DNA of 64,000 nt from Anniella stebbinsi (Eukaryota > Chordata > Lepidosauria > Squamata > Anniellidae). The notes under the pieces were generated by a model. It did not search any database and was not told where the DNA came from. It worked only from the letters and a program-made list of their open reading frames with translations. The position numbers were made by a program, and so were the translations under genes. The stretch covers positions 104,254,609 to 104,318,608 of the forward strand of contig JARDYH010000003.1 of assembly GCA_029215795.1 (NCBI GenBank), in the 5' to 3' direction. Shown in pieces: positions 1-10,760 of the stretch; the first letter of the stretch is position 1, and every line of letters starts with the position of its first letter.

Positions 1-1578
1 CCAGTAATTCCAGTTCACATGTGGCCCTTACCGCTTACAATTTAGGGCTTCAGGAGGCAAGCCCTGAAACAAGTGGAAATGCTTGTGTCTGGAAGAGCGA
101 GGTCAGTGGAGGTCCGTTGTGGGATAATGCCCAAGATATTTCCAGGAAATTCCTCCCTTGACTTGCTGACATCTTCCTTGTTCAGTGGGTGGAAGAAGGG
201 ATCAGACATCTTTGACTTGATTCTGAACAGTAGGGAAGAGTTAGTTGATAAGGTGAAAGGAACAGATACTTTGGGGGAAAGTGACCATGTTATTATTTAA
301 GTTCCTGATTTTAAGGAAAACTAAAACTGAGTGTAGTCAAACATGTGCCTTCGATTTCAGGAAAGCTGGTTGTAATAAACACAGAGCAATGATAAGTATG
401 ATTCCACGGCAGGAAAACCTCACAGGAAGAGGAATCCAAGAGGAATGGGAGTCCCTAAAAAGGAGATACTGAAGGCGCAGTCAGAAGCTGTAAACCACCT
501 TGGAAAGGCTTCTGCCCTGAAAGGCGGCTAAGAAATGTTTTAAATAAATAAATAAATAAAATAAAGCAAACCCAATGAAGAAAAAAAATGAAGCTAATGG
601 GGCTACACAAAAAGCTTAGTGATGGTCTGAAAATCAGAAGGTGAAAGGAGGAACAGGTCAATCAGGAAATGTATAGGCAGATAACCCAGAATTGCAGACA
701 TGGGTTCAGGCAGGCTAAAGCTCAGAATGAACTGAGGTTGGTGAGGGGTGCTAAGAACAACAGAAAGGGCTTCTTCAGATCTGTTCAACGTAAAGGAAGG
801 ACAAAGTAATGGTAGATCAGCTTCTCAACGAAGATGGCAGGTGACAAAGAAAAGCTGGAACTGCTTAATTTTTATTTTGTCTCATTCTTTTCCCAAAAGT
901 GGGTCTGCGCCCCATCTGGCATTTATGATAAACAGGCTGAAGGGGCAAGAGTGCAGCTTGAGGTTGATAGAAAGATGGTCTAAACACCTTAAATCCCCAG
1001 GTCTTCAAATCCCCTGGTCCAGATGAATTTCATCCTGGGGTGTTGAAGGAACGAGCAGATAAACTCCCGAAACCTCTATCTATTATCTTTGAGAAATCCT
1101 GGAGAACAGATGAAGTACTGGAGGACTAGAGGCAGATGTTGTCCCTATTCTCAGATAGGGCAAAAAGGAAGATCGGGGGAATTATAAACCAGCCAGTCTG
1201 ATCTCAATACCTAGGAAGGTTCTAGAAAGGATCATAAAGCATTTCATCTGTAGGCACTTGATACTAATGCAGTGGTCACTAGAAGCCAACATGCATTTGT
1301 CAAGAACAAGTCCTGCCAGCTTCCTTAGTAAATTGTGGAAATGCTGTGGGAATAATATATCTTAACTTCAGCAAGACATTTGACAAAGTACCCTGTGATG
1401 TTCTTATTAGCAAGCTAGTTAAGTATGGGCTGGATGGCACTACTGCTAATTGGATCCACAGCTGGCTGAGAATCATACTCAAAGGTCCTGGGTGAGGGTC
1501 TCAGGGTTTGATTGTGGGCCCTATACTAGTCAATGTGTTTATTAATGACTTGGAGGAAGAGGTGGGGGAAGGTCTCTT
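1..1578 (+). mobile_element. CR1-type LINE ORF2 remnant (endonuclease and N-terminal reverse transcriptase)
   Basis: A decayed non-LTR retrotransposon readable in shifting plus-strand frames. Positions 220-300 match the end of an AP-endonuclease domain: a DLILNSREELV-like strand, then the catalytic SDH at 280-288. At 690-800 comes the lysine/arginine-rich linker before the RT (AKAQNEL...KGFFRSV). Positions 1018-1240 carry the RT start ([10 protein letters not shown], then NYKPASLISIPRKVLERIIK) and 1517-1567 reads GPILVNVFINDLEEEVG, just before the catalytic FADD box, which is missing. Stops and frameshifts rule out a working protein. The left end lies outside the window; homology ends abruptly near 1578. 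CR1 rather than L2 is inferred from this motif wording. Confidence 0.85.
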
Positions 1579-1595
1579 GATGCCTAGAAGTCCTG

Positions 1596-1937
1596 GATTG
1601 GATCTCGTGAGCAGCGGAGTGAAGTACCCCTTGGCGGATCAGGTGGTGGAGGTGGTGAGACAGGCCATTCTGTGGTGTGAGATATCGTCATGGAAGGAGG
1701 ATGTGTGGAGATAGTGGAAGAGGCCACCTGACTGAGAATCTCAGCTGTAGCGAGGTCTCTGGATTGGATTGGATCTTGTGAGCAGCGGAGTGAAGTACCC
1801 CTTGGTGGAGCAGGTGGTGGAAGTGGTGAGACAGGCCATTCTGTGGTGCGAGATATCGTCGTGGAAGGAGGATGTCTGGAGGTGGTGGAAGAGGCCACCT
1901 GACTGAGAATCTCAGCTGTAGCGAGGTCTCTCGTGAG
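1596..1937. repeat. 171-bp tandem duplication
   Basis: Two head-to-tail copies (1596-1766 and 1767-1937) about 95% alike by eye, both starting GATTGGATC and ending GCGAGGTCTCT. The duplication keeps a minus-strand frame open across both copies (1584-1976). A WNSLTRDLATAE stretch at its N-terminal side resembles the WNSLP motif near the C-terminus of L2-like proteins, so the unit may be an L2-type fragment, but the rest is not recognisable. Confidence 0.85.
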
Positions 1938-2015
1938 GGAGTTCCATGTTTGTTGGAGCTCACCAGTTATCATCATAATAATGTTTTTGAGGTGGTAGTG
2001 ACCAGGCCGAGTCTC

Positions 2016-2020
<5 letters not shown>

Positions 2021-2070
<50 letters not shown>
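2021..2070. repeat. (CT)n microsatellite
   Basis: About 25 CT units with one TT interruption near 2062. Confidence 0.98.
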
Positions 2071-2750
2071 AAGAGAAGATCTATCTCTATGGCTGAGGGC
2101 CCTAGGAGCAGATTGACCCTAGAGAGAGTCGACGAATTCTCCCCAAGAGTTGGGGTGATTGAATTGGATTGAAATCTATATCATGTACTGAAGGTTGTGG
2201 GGAAGGATCCCTTATCCCCCCTTCCGACATCGACACTGTATTTGCTTGGTGGCGTGAGGATGGCCTCAGTAGCAACGGCGTCTGTGTTGATTGCCTTGGT
2301 ACGGGGGAACTCACCGTTTGGATCGGAGAGTCTAGTAGAGGAAGAAGGTTGGTATGGATTTTTCTGTGCTGACCCTCACCTTTTTTGTCACTGAGCCTCG
2401 TTTAGAGGAGTCCTTCTTTCTGTTCTTATGCTTCAGGATGTCTGAAGCTAGTTTTGAAACATTAGCTTTTTTTAATAGTTTCAGCTGAAGAGCCCGATTG
2501 ACCTGTGGTTGGAGTCGAGTTTTTTTGTAGAGGCGAGGTGGACTCCATGGCAGATTTGCTTGGATCAACATGGACTGAAGAGATTGATGTCAAGTCGGAG
2601 ATATACCTGTCCATGGACTGAGGGGAGAGGGAAACAGTCTGTGTCCTTGGCACCCTGGGGTAGTGACACCTCTTTGACACCAACCCTCCTCCGGTAAATC
2701 ATCTTGTTAATTGCCCATAATGTGTGATGCACAGAGACCACGAAGGAGAA
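2071..2750 (-). other. Unclassified stretch with Ser/Lys-rich minus-strand ORF remnants
   Basis: Overlapping minus-strand frames (2462-2683, 2332-2571, 2102-2314) encode Ser/Thr/Pro- and Lys/Arg-rich peptides without a known domain. Composition is compatible with the gag of an LTR or DIRS-type retroelement, but no zinc knuckle or other diagnostic motif is present. Treated as an unidentified retroelement remnant or non-coding DNA. Confidence 0.25.
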
Positions 2751-3046
2751 AGGCAGGTTGCTTACCTGTAACTATAGTTCTTCAAGTGGTCATCTGTGCA
2801 TTTACACAACCCACCCACCGTCCCCTCTTCAGTGTCAACTCCTGTTGGCATCGATAGAGATTCAATCTCTTTGATCACGAGGCCAGCAATTCAGTCTCCA
2901 GGAACTGAAGAGCTGGGCGGGAACCCCACTGGACATGCACAGTAGTTCCTGCCCAAATAGCACTCAATAGCTTTAGAAGTTTCTGAATCATGGCTCCAGT
3001 CAGATGACCACTCGAAGAACTACAGTTACAGGTAAGCAACCTGCCT
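2751..3046. mobile_element. Non-autonomous DNA transposon with 46-bp terminal inverted repeats
   Basis: The left end (2751-2796) and the reverse complement of the right end (3001-3046) agree at 44 of 46 bases, both starting AGGCAGGTTGCTTACCTGTA. The matching region may extend two bases outward. Only about 200 bp separate the arms and no coding capacity is visible, so this is a MITE. Target duplication is unclear, so the superfamily is left open. It abuts the CR1 3' end that follows. Confidence 0.85.
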
Positions 3047-3048
3047 TT

Positions 3049-3618
3049 TTGGTTGCATCAATTGAAGTATAGTTTCAAAACCATGGAAAGCAATAGTTCC
3101 ACTCTACTCTGCACTGGTCAGACCTCGCCTCATATCCTGTGCCTAGTTTTGAACACCACACTTTAAGAACAATTCAGATAAATTGGAAAAAGTTCAGAGA
3201 AGCACAACAAAGATGATCAGAGAAGTAGAAACGCAAGCCTTACGATGAAAGATTGAAAGAACTGGATATGTTTAGCCTTGAGAAGGTGAGGGGGGATATC
3301 ACTGCACTTTCCAAGTTGTGACTCAGAAGAGGGCTGCAACCTGTTCTTTATCATCCAAGACTGTAGGAGACGAAATAAGGGACTTAAGTTATAGGAGGTA
3401 GATTTCAGTGGAACAACAGGAAAAACTTCCTAATGGTCAGAGCAGTCATACAATGGAACCAACTGCCTAGGCAGGTGATGGGCTTTCTGTTGCAGGAGGT
3501 ATTCAAGCAGAGACTGGACAGCCATCTGTCAGGGATGCTTTAAACTGGATTCCTGCATTGAGCAGGGGGTTGGACTCAGTGACCTAAATGGCCCCTTCCA
3601 ACTCTATGATTCTATGAA
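3049..3618 (+). mobile_element. CR1-type LINE 3' end
   Basis: Degenerate CR1 ORF2 C-terminus and 3' UTR. Landmarks are the region equivalent to ...RPHLxYC, the KELxxFSLEK-like stretch (~3255-3285), WNxLPR-like coding (~3455-3475), and the terminus near 3590-3618 with TATGATTCTATGA, the short repeated 3' end typical of CR1. It may belong to the same copy as 1-1578, with later insertions and loss of about 100 codons between, but that is inference. Confidence 0.8.
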
Positions 3619-4980
3619 ACAGTAGGCTGATTTAATAGAGTGTTGTTCAAAATGGGATATACATTGGCAGCTGTTAGTTGCAGCCTTGTCAATGTTTATG
3701 ACTTAATGACACTTTGGTCCCCATCTGTCACTCCTCTTGGCAGCACCACGCTCGGTAATTTCCCATTATATCTTCACTGACCAATTTCAATCCAAAGTAA
3801 AAAGCCGTCTGATCGTTTGTATCACACATACATTATGGAACTCATGGATGGTCTCAGTCTTGCATTCTTGGCTAAGCACTTGACATATTCTTAGTTTCTG
3901 GGAGTTTGACAGCAAGGTCCAGGTGGCTGTGTTTATTTCAAGGGGTGGAAAAAGCAGCAATCCAGTTTTCAGAGAGCTGCTGGAATCCAAACCACCTCCC
4001 CACATGGCTATCTTCCATTGCTAATCAGAATTAACTTGGGAGTGAGCACCTGGCACACAGAAACTCAACTATCAATTGCCAGAAGAAATCTGCATGGATA
4101 GCTAGACTTTCAGGCCAAATAACTCCTGCTGTACATAGGAATGTTCTCTACATTCCTTTTTTAAAAATAACTTGGTTGTTTTTAAAGCAATTGTTCAGTA
4201 AAGCGTAAACTTCATAGCAGTGATGTGGTGTTTACCCTTCTGTGTTCTATTGGGTTGGCCATTTGGTTATGGCGAATCCCAAAAGGCTTGTGGATTAAAA
4301 ACAAAGATTGGTTTGTAAAGAAACTTGCTGTTGATGGATTAGGGCAGTGTGCCTGTTGTAACCAGACCCACAGTGCAAGTTCATTCATTTGGAGTGCGGC
4401 ATCCTGACTCATATTACGCTCCCTCCCAACTCCACTCATTGCCATACAGCTGGTGAAACTTAACACCTCCTGAGATTTTATTGCAGATCGCAGTTCACCA
4501 ACAATATATGTCATACTGTGATAAATATAGCTATAAATCAAAGTCAGGGTACAGTAGAGCACTAGACTTTCCAAAGGTCCCATTCCAAAGCTGTAACTAA
4601 ATAGACTTGTCTCATCTGTGCATGCAAGATGTATATAGATATACGGTAAGCAATGTTTGATGTGAAGCAACACAGTTTTCTAAGCCTAATTAAAATATAT
4701 ATAATTGATTAATCAGCAGATTTTAGTCAATCAAACTAATTAAAATTGTATAAATTGCACATTTCAATTTGCACAATTTTCCATTCTCTGTGGAAAAAGA
4801 AAATGATAAATAATATGTAATGTTAAGTGAGTAGATTTGCTATGTCAGCCCTATACAGAGTTTAAGATACTGCCTCTGAAGATGGGGATTCCATTCCTAA
4901 GTATCATGATGAGTACTGGCTGTATAGAAATATTGCTTTTAGAAATAAGAACTATCTTACTGGAAGAGATCAAAAGTCCA
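3619..4980. other. No recognised gene; single-copy-looking DNA
   Basis: No transposon termini recognised. The longest frame is minus 4212-4673 (153 codons), with a 61-codon plus-strand frame (4225-4407) in the same DNA. Neither has a recognisable domain, and Cys/His/Tyr-rich composition with no clear codon bias argues against coding. The segment is less degenerate and less repeat-like than its neighbours and could be conserved non-coding DNA. Confidence 0.4.
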
Positions 4981-5860
4981 TCTAGACAGGTCTGCCTCCA
5001 AGGCGGGGCAAGCCCACCCAAACAACAAGCTTGTCACCCCAGTTGCTGGACTCCACTAATTAGCCAAGGCAGGGTTGAATAAAGGAGGGAGCCTTGGCAC
5101 TCACAGCCTTCCTCCTCCCTCCAAGCTGGAGGAAGCAGCCCCACCCATTCAGCTGGTGAGTCTGGCTGCGTCAGACTCCTTTGCTGTGTGCTACTGCTGC
5201 CCAGTTTTGGCGGGAAAGAGCCACTGGAGAGTGGCGTGATGGATGCTGGCTAGGCGACTGAGCCTTGGCCGGCTGCTGCTGTTGTAGTGAGTGAGGGAGC
5301 AAGTAGCTGCCTGCCTGGCTGCCAGTGGGATGAATTGAGCTCCTGCTCCTGCAACAAGGAGAAAGCTAGGGGGAGGGGGGGAAATGCCCATACTAGCTTT
5401 CCTTGCACCTTTTCCAGGGCACGCCAGGTTGGGGGGGGGGGGATTGGAACGTGCAGTTGGGATCAGTTGGCAAGGCAGGTGATCTGATCGGGATTAGTGT
5501 GCCCCCTTTGAGTATCTTATGCTGGAGTGAGGGGAAACTGAGAGTCTTATATGTTACCTGTGTGCAGGTCGGGTGAGTATATGTGGGAAGGCCACTGCGG
5601 CTCCTGCCTCCTCTCTCTTGCTCATCGTTTCTGGGCACTGACTGTGGATTGGGTCCGTACCTGGGGGAAGCTTGAGCACCCCACCCCCCGCCTTCTCTCA
5701 CAGAGGTGCAATATGGAGCCTGGCTCATGTGTAAGGTGCTGCAGCCTCATCCTCTCAGAGGCAGATCTGTGCTGGGGATTGAGCCCAACAAGCCCTTCTC
5801 CTCCCCCAGTACAAAATACTTGGTCTCTATCTGAGGTACTCAGAATCTCAGTCCTCTAAA
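4981..5860 (+). other. GC-rich, repeat-like leader segment without coding capacity
   Basis: Moderately GC-rich sequence starting GTCTGCCTCCAAGGCGGGGC, with a GAATAAAGGAGG stretch (~5077-5088) followed by C/T-rich DNA and a 14-base G run near 5430. The short frames on both strands are mutually overlapping and resemble no protein. Position and composition suggest the 5' UTR or promoter of a retroelement whose 3' end is the LINE-like tail just downstream, but no library check was possible. Confidence 0.35.
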
Positions 5861-6050
5861 AACACTAGACTAGATTTATGATTGATTTTATACTGTTATG
5901 GTTGGTTTTATGTTCTACTGCTTTGATTGTTTTTTATTACTGGCATCTAGTTTTATTGCAATGTTAGATGCTATGGTTTTGTGTTGTATGTCACATTGAG
6001 TAGTTTTGATGAATAGAAAATGTTATAAATAATTACATAAATTGAGGAGG
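5861..6050 (+). mobile_element. LINE-type 3' tail (L2/CR1-like)
   Basis: T-rich 3' UTR ending CACATTGAGTAGTTTTGATG and then AATGTTATAAATAATTACATAAATTG, the degenerate form of the 'TATAAATAAATAAAT' tail of L2-related LINEs in this window. Confidence 0.6.
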
Positions 6051-6960
6051 TGAATACTCAGGCGCCACCGTTTCAGATGCTGGCAAGTTGAGTGACATAA
6101 TGGCTGAGTTCGCACAAAGTTTAGAGCTATGTGCAAGAGCAGAAAAGGAGCCTGGACAAAGAACTGGTTTTGTACCCTACACCTTCCCTCTAAACTAACA
6201 TGCAGTTTTTGCTTTAGCAGATTCCTGACTAACCATTATGTGCAATCCAGAAATTATGGCTTAAAAGAAACTTTCGTTTGTTGAACAAGACAACCAAACA
6301 ATCTAGGATTTGTAGTTGGTTTCTTCAGCAATTGGCTAGAGTTTATTTTCAACTGCCATTCCTGGTTTGCACATAACAACAAGCCAGGAATCTGCTAAAA
6401 AGAAACAGCATCCAGGTTTATTCCTTCTCCTGGATCATCTGTATGGGAGAAGGAAAGGAGAAGCAGGTGACCCAACGCTTTACTTGGACTCCTTTCTGCT
6501 CATGCACATAATGCTAAACCATGGGTTAGTAGTGTCCTGTGCAAGCCCTTCCATTGTTTCACCTATCAGCATTCACTTCCCACAGCTTGGGTGCTGATTA
6601 TCTCGGAGATCGTCTCCTCCTGTATGAGTCCTCCCAGAATTAAGATAATGTGACAAAGCTCTGCTCCAGATCCCATTTCATGGTTTAGTGTCCACCTTCT
6701 AAATGGCAATCCCAACATTTTGGACATTTCTTCCAATAGAGTCTCATCACAGCCATGTAAGCCATGTTTTCTTTCAAAAGCCCTTTGAGAACTGCTAAGA
6801 ATTCATCACTGTTACATCCTATGCACCATCAGTGTCCAAGCATAATTTCTCTGGGCCCAGTACACACCACCGCTCCCTATCCTTGGTCTGTTTTGAAAAA
6901 TAAATTTGAAAGGCCCGAGTTCCATGACTCCACTATCCATGAGCTGTAAATTTGAACGTA
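6051..6960. other. No recognised gene; possible decayed MITE
   Basis: A weak inverted match between GGCTGAGTTCGCACAAAGT (~6103) and the GTCCTGTGCAAGCCC end (~6533), plus internal TAAACCATGGGTTAG, recalls the Harbinger-like MITEs elsewhere in the window. The arms are too diverged to call firmly. The remainder shows nothing recognisable. Confidence 0.3.
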
Positions 6961-7425
6961 TGCCCAGTAGGCTATCTTGTTGAAGGCTTGACTTTCAAAG
7001 GGTACTCTAGTTGCTCAAAGGATGCAATTTCAGTAACCTCTACATGGTGATTCCAGGTTACGTAAAGGAGTAACTTTTTCCATTTTGTGACTCTCCTGAT
7101 ATTATGATCTGCAGTTGAGACTTGGCTTTGGGTACCACCAAAGATGGATGGCAAGAGCTTTTCTTTGGTGGCACCCTCCATATGGAACTCCCTGACTAGG
7201 TTAGTCACTTTGCTGGAGTCTTTTTTAAAATGTTTTTTTTCTTTTTGTTTTCAGAAAGGTGCTGATTTTAATGTCTCTTTGTATTTAATTGGATGGCTTG
7301 TTCATTATTTAAATGTGTTTTATTGTAATAGATTTTCAAAAAAAAATGCCACAAAAGGTTGTTGGCTAGTTGACAGAGTACAAATATAAGTATTATAAAT
7401 CAATCCATAAATAAAAAGCATTTTT
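6961..7425 (+). mobile_element. L2-type LINE 3' end
   Basis: The frame at 7144-7389 begins with SLVAPSIWNSLTRLVTLLESF, the degenerate form of the C-terminal 'APxLWNSLPxxIR..tSLxxFK' motif of L2 ORF2. A T-rich 3' UTR and the tail TATTATAAATCAATCCATAA follow, ending near 7425. Confidence 0.65.
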
Positions 7426-7770
7426 GTGTAGTTGGGTTTTTTTAAGTGGGAGGAGTAGGGCACCTTGGCGGGGACCAAGAAAGATGTCTGGGGGTGCAAT
7501 GGTACCCACAGGCATCATGTCACCTCCCCCTGGCCTGTGTAATGTATACACCAGCAAATGGCCTGTTTTTGCATGGGTTGGAATAGCCCTTATTTCAATA
7601 TAGCAAAGGTTTCCAGTGAGTTACACAACTGTGAAAGTTGGACACACTGTGGGCGCCCCATCTGAGTGAAGCCATGGCCACTGTCAACTGTAGGCACAGG
7701 TCCTGCCATGGTACACTCATATAGCCCCTTTAGGTCTGTCTACTCCATCCCCTGGGATTATGTTATTCTC
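7426..7770. other. No recognised feature
   Basis: Moderately GC-rich DNA without ORF, inverted termini or SINE boxes. Confidence 0.4.
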
Positions 7771-8215
7771 TTTGTTTATTTATTTATTTATTTCTCACTA
7801 TTCAGGAATCCTGTTAGATATAGAGCAGTATATACTTTTTGTAAAATACAACATAAAATAATTACATTGATGGTCAATAGATTCAGGACAGACAAAAGAA
7901 AGTACACACAGTTCACTTCTGCAGCCCGTGGTGATTGGCGTTGGTTTAAGTGGCCTTAAAGGGGGATTTGATAAGTTCATGGAATGAGATAGACCTATCA
8001 GTAACCTCTAGCCAAGATAGCTAAATTGTCCAGAGGTGATAGGCCACTGAATGCGAGAGGCTGAGTGAGGAGGATTATGAGGGAAGTCTGTTACCTTCAC
8101 GCCTTGCTAGTGGATTTCCAAAGGCCTCTGGTTGACCACTACTCATGGCAGCCTACTAGACTAGATGCATCTTTAATCTGGTCCAGCAAAGTTCTTCCCG
8201 AGTTCTTAAACAGCA
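7771..8215 (+). mobile_element. LINE 3' end (CR1-like, 'CTGGTCCAGCA' type)
   Basis: Starts at a (TTTA)n tract. 7945-8080 resembles the common GGATTGGACAAATTCATGGA...ATCA...CTAGCCA 3' UTR of vertebrate LINEs, and 8150-8200 reads ACTAGATGCATCTTTAATCTGGTCCAGCA, equivalent to ACTAGATGGGCCTTTGGTCTGATCCAGCA. A related tail sits at 53540-53850. Confidence 0.6.
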
Positions 8216-8505
8216 ATGGTTCCGGTGATGAGGGAAAGAGATGCCCTTCTTCCACAATCACCTGCAGCAGAATTTGTAAAATGCTGCCAGGTATACACAT
8301 GCTTCCAAATGTTGACAACAGAGGGTGACAGAAAAGGCTCCTTTCTCACTGAGGTAATAAACCTTTGCATGAACACTCCTAGTTCAGCTGGGGTGTTACA
8401 TGCTTCAATGATCCTCCATATCAAACAATTTCCTCTTCTAGTCTCGGTTTCTCCCTGAAATATTAGTTTTCTACAAACAGGGATTTTTTGTGTGTCTGGG
8501 AGCTT
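8216..8505. other. No recognised feature
   Basis: Short overlapping frames on both strands (8206-8583 minus, 8216-8458 plus) without domains. Considered non-coding. Confidence 0.4.
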
Positions 8506-8740
8506 TAGAAACAAAGAATGGTAGAGTTGGGAGGGGCCTATAAGGCCATCGAGTCCAACCCCCTGCCCAATGCAGGGATCCACCTTAAACCATACCTGAA
8601 GGATGGCTGTCCAGCTGCCTCTTGAAGGCCTTGAGTGTGGGCATTCTATGAGCTTCTTCAGATGGGGGGTGGATCACATTTCCTTTCCATTCCTTTGAAT
8701 CGTGCTTCTGTCCCACACTAGAGAGGAGCGCTTCCTCTTT
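8506..8740 (-). mobile_element. CR1-type LINE 3' end, reversed
   Basis: Contains AGTTGGGAGGGGCCTATAAG, ATCGAGTCCAACCCCCTGCC and the CAGCTGCCTCTTGAAGGCCT segment. This is the reverse complement of the CR1 3' region seen on the plus strand at 3470-3618. It is 5'-truncated, as CR1 copies usually are. Confidence 0.85.
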
Positions 8741-9370
8741 CTTCAAACGGAGGAGGAGGTAGTAGTGAGATGAAGTAAAGGAAGACCACGAGGCCCATGC
8801 AGTAGGCAGGTGGTTGTTGTGCTGCTGTTCCTGCACACAGCAGGAAATGGTGGCATGTTTTGCTAGAGGGGAAAAAATGGATTTTTCTGGAACTTTTTTT
8901 AGATGGGAAAATGGTCAGAAGGAGCGGGAGATGGGCATCGTGAACGGGACCAGCAAAAATCTGTGAGTGCCCAGTAACGAGCTTGCTACAAAACGCTCGT
9001 CTGATGATGCCCTATGTTGTGGCGTAGTATCCTTCCACAGATGCGTTGTAGTGAGAAATGGACCCAAACTGGTCTAGCCGTGTTATTCCTTCTGGTCCCA
9101 GTAGTTTTTAAAAGCATTTTTTAAAAAAGAAAAGGGGAAAAAAAGAAAGCTAAGTGAGGGAAAGTGCTTCTGCTGTGCGGAATTCTAAAGGGAGCCTCCC
9201 CCCAAAAAATTACTTTCACTTTCACCATGGAAATGAAGGCTATCCCCCCCCCCCTCACATTTTTGCCCTCACCCTGTCACCTGAAACCATCAGAAAAGTT
9301 GCTGATGAATGTTCAGCTCAGCACTAGTAAATACTTTCAAAACATGACTGGCCTTCTGCCTAGGACTACA
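8741..9370. other. No recognised feature
   Basis: Mixed A-rich and purine-rich DNA, including a C11 run near 9250. No gene or repeat could be assigned. Confidence 0.4.
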
Positions 9371-10110
9371 ATCTAAAAAATTAAGCCAGGGCTGTGTTTT
9401 TCACAGTGTTGCGTCTGCGTCCCGAGGCCTCGAACTCCCGCATTGGCGCTTCTTCCCGTTATCTGCATGGGAAGGAGCGCAAGCGCGGGTTTTGTCTGAA
9501 GGAGGAGCTCCCCCGTGCCTGTGAACCCAAGCCCATGCGCGCTGCCGGACATTACACGGGCACTCAGTGAGGGCAGCCTTTTTTGGTTCTTCTTTTTTTC
9601 TTTTTAATCTGTAAATGCAAAGCTTCACATTTACAGATAAACGGGGTGGGGGGGAACCAATGGGGAAGGAATGAGGCGCTCCGGTTCTGCACATCCACCC
9701 CCTTTTATTCATTTATTTAAACGATGGTCCACAGAGGTGCAGAGGTAGTCCAGCAACCGTTTGGCTCATTGGACCACTCCTTTTCCTGCCCTGCCTACGG
9801 CGACAAATCAGGGGTCGCCATCAGCTGTGGCACACCGCCGCCGCAGCAGCTCTGGAGCAAGGCGGCGGTGTGCCACTGCTGATGGCGATCTGTTTTCACC
9901 TTGCTGCAAGCAAAAAAAGTTGGGGTAAGTGCCTGACTTTTTTAAAGCGGAGCTTTGGGGATTTGCCCCTGGATGGCTTCACAATGGCGGCTGCATCATA
10001 TAGATGATCTGCTGCCACTCCGAATCCATCCCGGGGCAAACCCCTCATCAAGATGTACCCCAAGGCTTTACTTGCAAGGTGCACCATGATGCAGCTAGGC
10101 CTGCACTTTA
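9371..10110. other. CpG-rich block with repeat-like inverted segments
   Basis: CpG density rises sharply at 9405-9560 compared with flanking DNA. There is no TATA box, splice-site pattern or long ORF to indicate a promoter or exon. Elements elsewhere in this window (12513-13196, 30702-31414) are also CpG-rich, so an undermethylated or recently inserted transposon is more likely than a host CpG island. Confidence 0.35.
9816..9887. repeat. Strong hairpin: 25-bp arms, 22-nt loop
   Basis: CGCCATCAGCTGTGGCACAC... (9816-9840) pairs with 9863-9887 at 24 of 25 positions. Both arms are G+C-rich, so the predicted structure is very stable. It lies within the CpG-rich block, with no genes beside it. Confidence 0.9.
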
Positions 10111-10489
10111 GGGCTGATGTTCAGAGGCCTGCAGCCCTGGGGGACTCCAAATGACCACCCAGAGAGTGGCAGGTGATGAAGACAGCAGTGCACCAGCAGC
10201 AAGCTTGACGTATAATGCAAAACTGCACATGCTCAGAGGTTGTTTTTTTTAAAAAAAAATCATAGTTGACAAACAGTTGTTGCGGTGGGGAGAACAGAAA
10301 TGTTAGTTGCGTATTTCAGAACTGAAGTAACACACATGGCCCTCTAACCCCCACCCCGCCCACACACGCACCATAAGATGAAGAAGTCCAGGGTCTAAAA
10401 TCACTTAGCTGCACCACTGAATGAAAAGTGACACCCCATAATGTTTTAGGGGTGCAGTTCCAGCCATTAGGAAGCAACAAGCAAGCTTA
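10111..10489. other. No recognised feature
   Basis: Unassigned DNA with a T8A9 tract (10243-10259) and a CCCCACCCCGCCC stretch (~10349). Confidence 0.4.
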
Positions 10490-10760
10490 CAGTGGTTGGA
10501 GCTGTGCTAATATGTTTGTCATCTTTATGCTAATATCTTTATTAATTAGCTTTTCTGAGTGGAGTGTTGAGAGAACGGCTCCTGTTTGACCTGTCACTGC
10601 TTTTCTCTGGGAAACAAATAAAATGTCTTAATGTCAGAGCAAATCTCTGGGCCAAACAAAGTGTCTTGAAAACCTAATAAGATAATCATATTGGATTTGG
10701 GAGTGGGGAGGGGGAATAGAAACATTTTAAACATGAGTTAAGAATTGCTCCTCATGTATC
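10490..10760. promoter_or_regulatory. Candidate conserved non-coding element
   Basis: Unique-looking, low-CpG sequence with clustered ATTA/TAAT homeodomain-type cores (TATTAATTAGC at ~10540) and TGACCTGTCA. No coding frame and no repeat signature. Only composition and motif density support this; conservation was not tested. Confidence 0.25.

Noticed and set aside
5077..5088. TATA-like or polyadenylation-like GAATAAAGG as a gene promoter or end
   Set aside because: No associated transcript structure or ORF; more likely part of a retroelement leader.
9405..9560. CpG island marking a gene promoter
   Set aside because: Short, lacks an adjacent exon or splice site, and CpG-rich DNA in this window also occurs inside transposons.
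10243..10259. T8A9 tract as a rho-independent terminator
   Set aside because: Simple A/T run in vertebrate DNA without a GC stem or gene.
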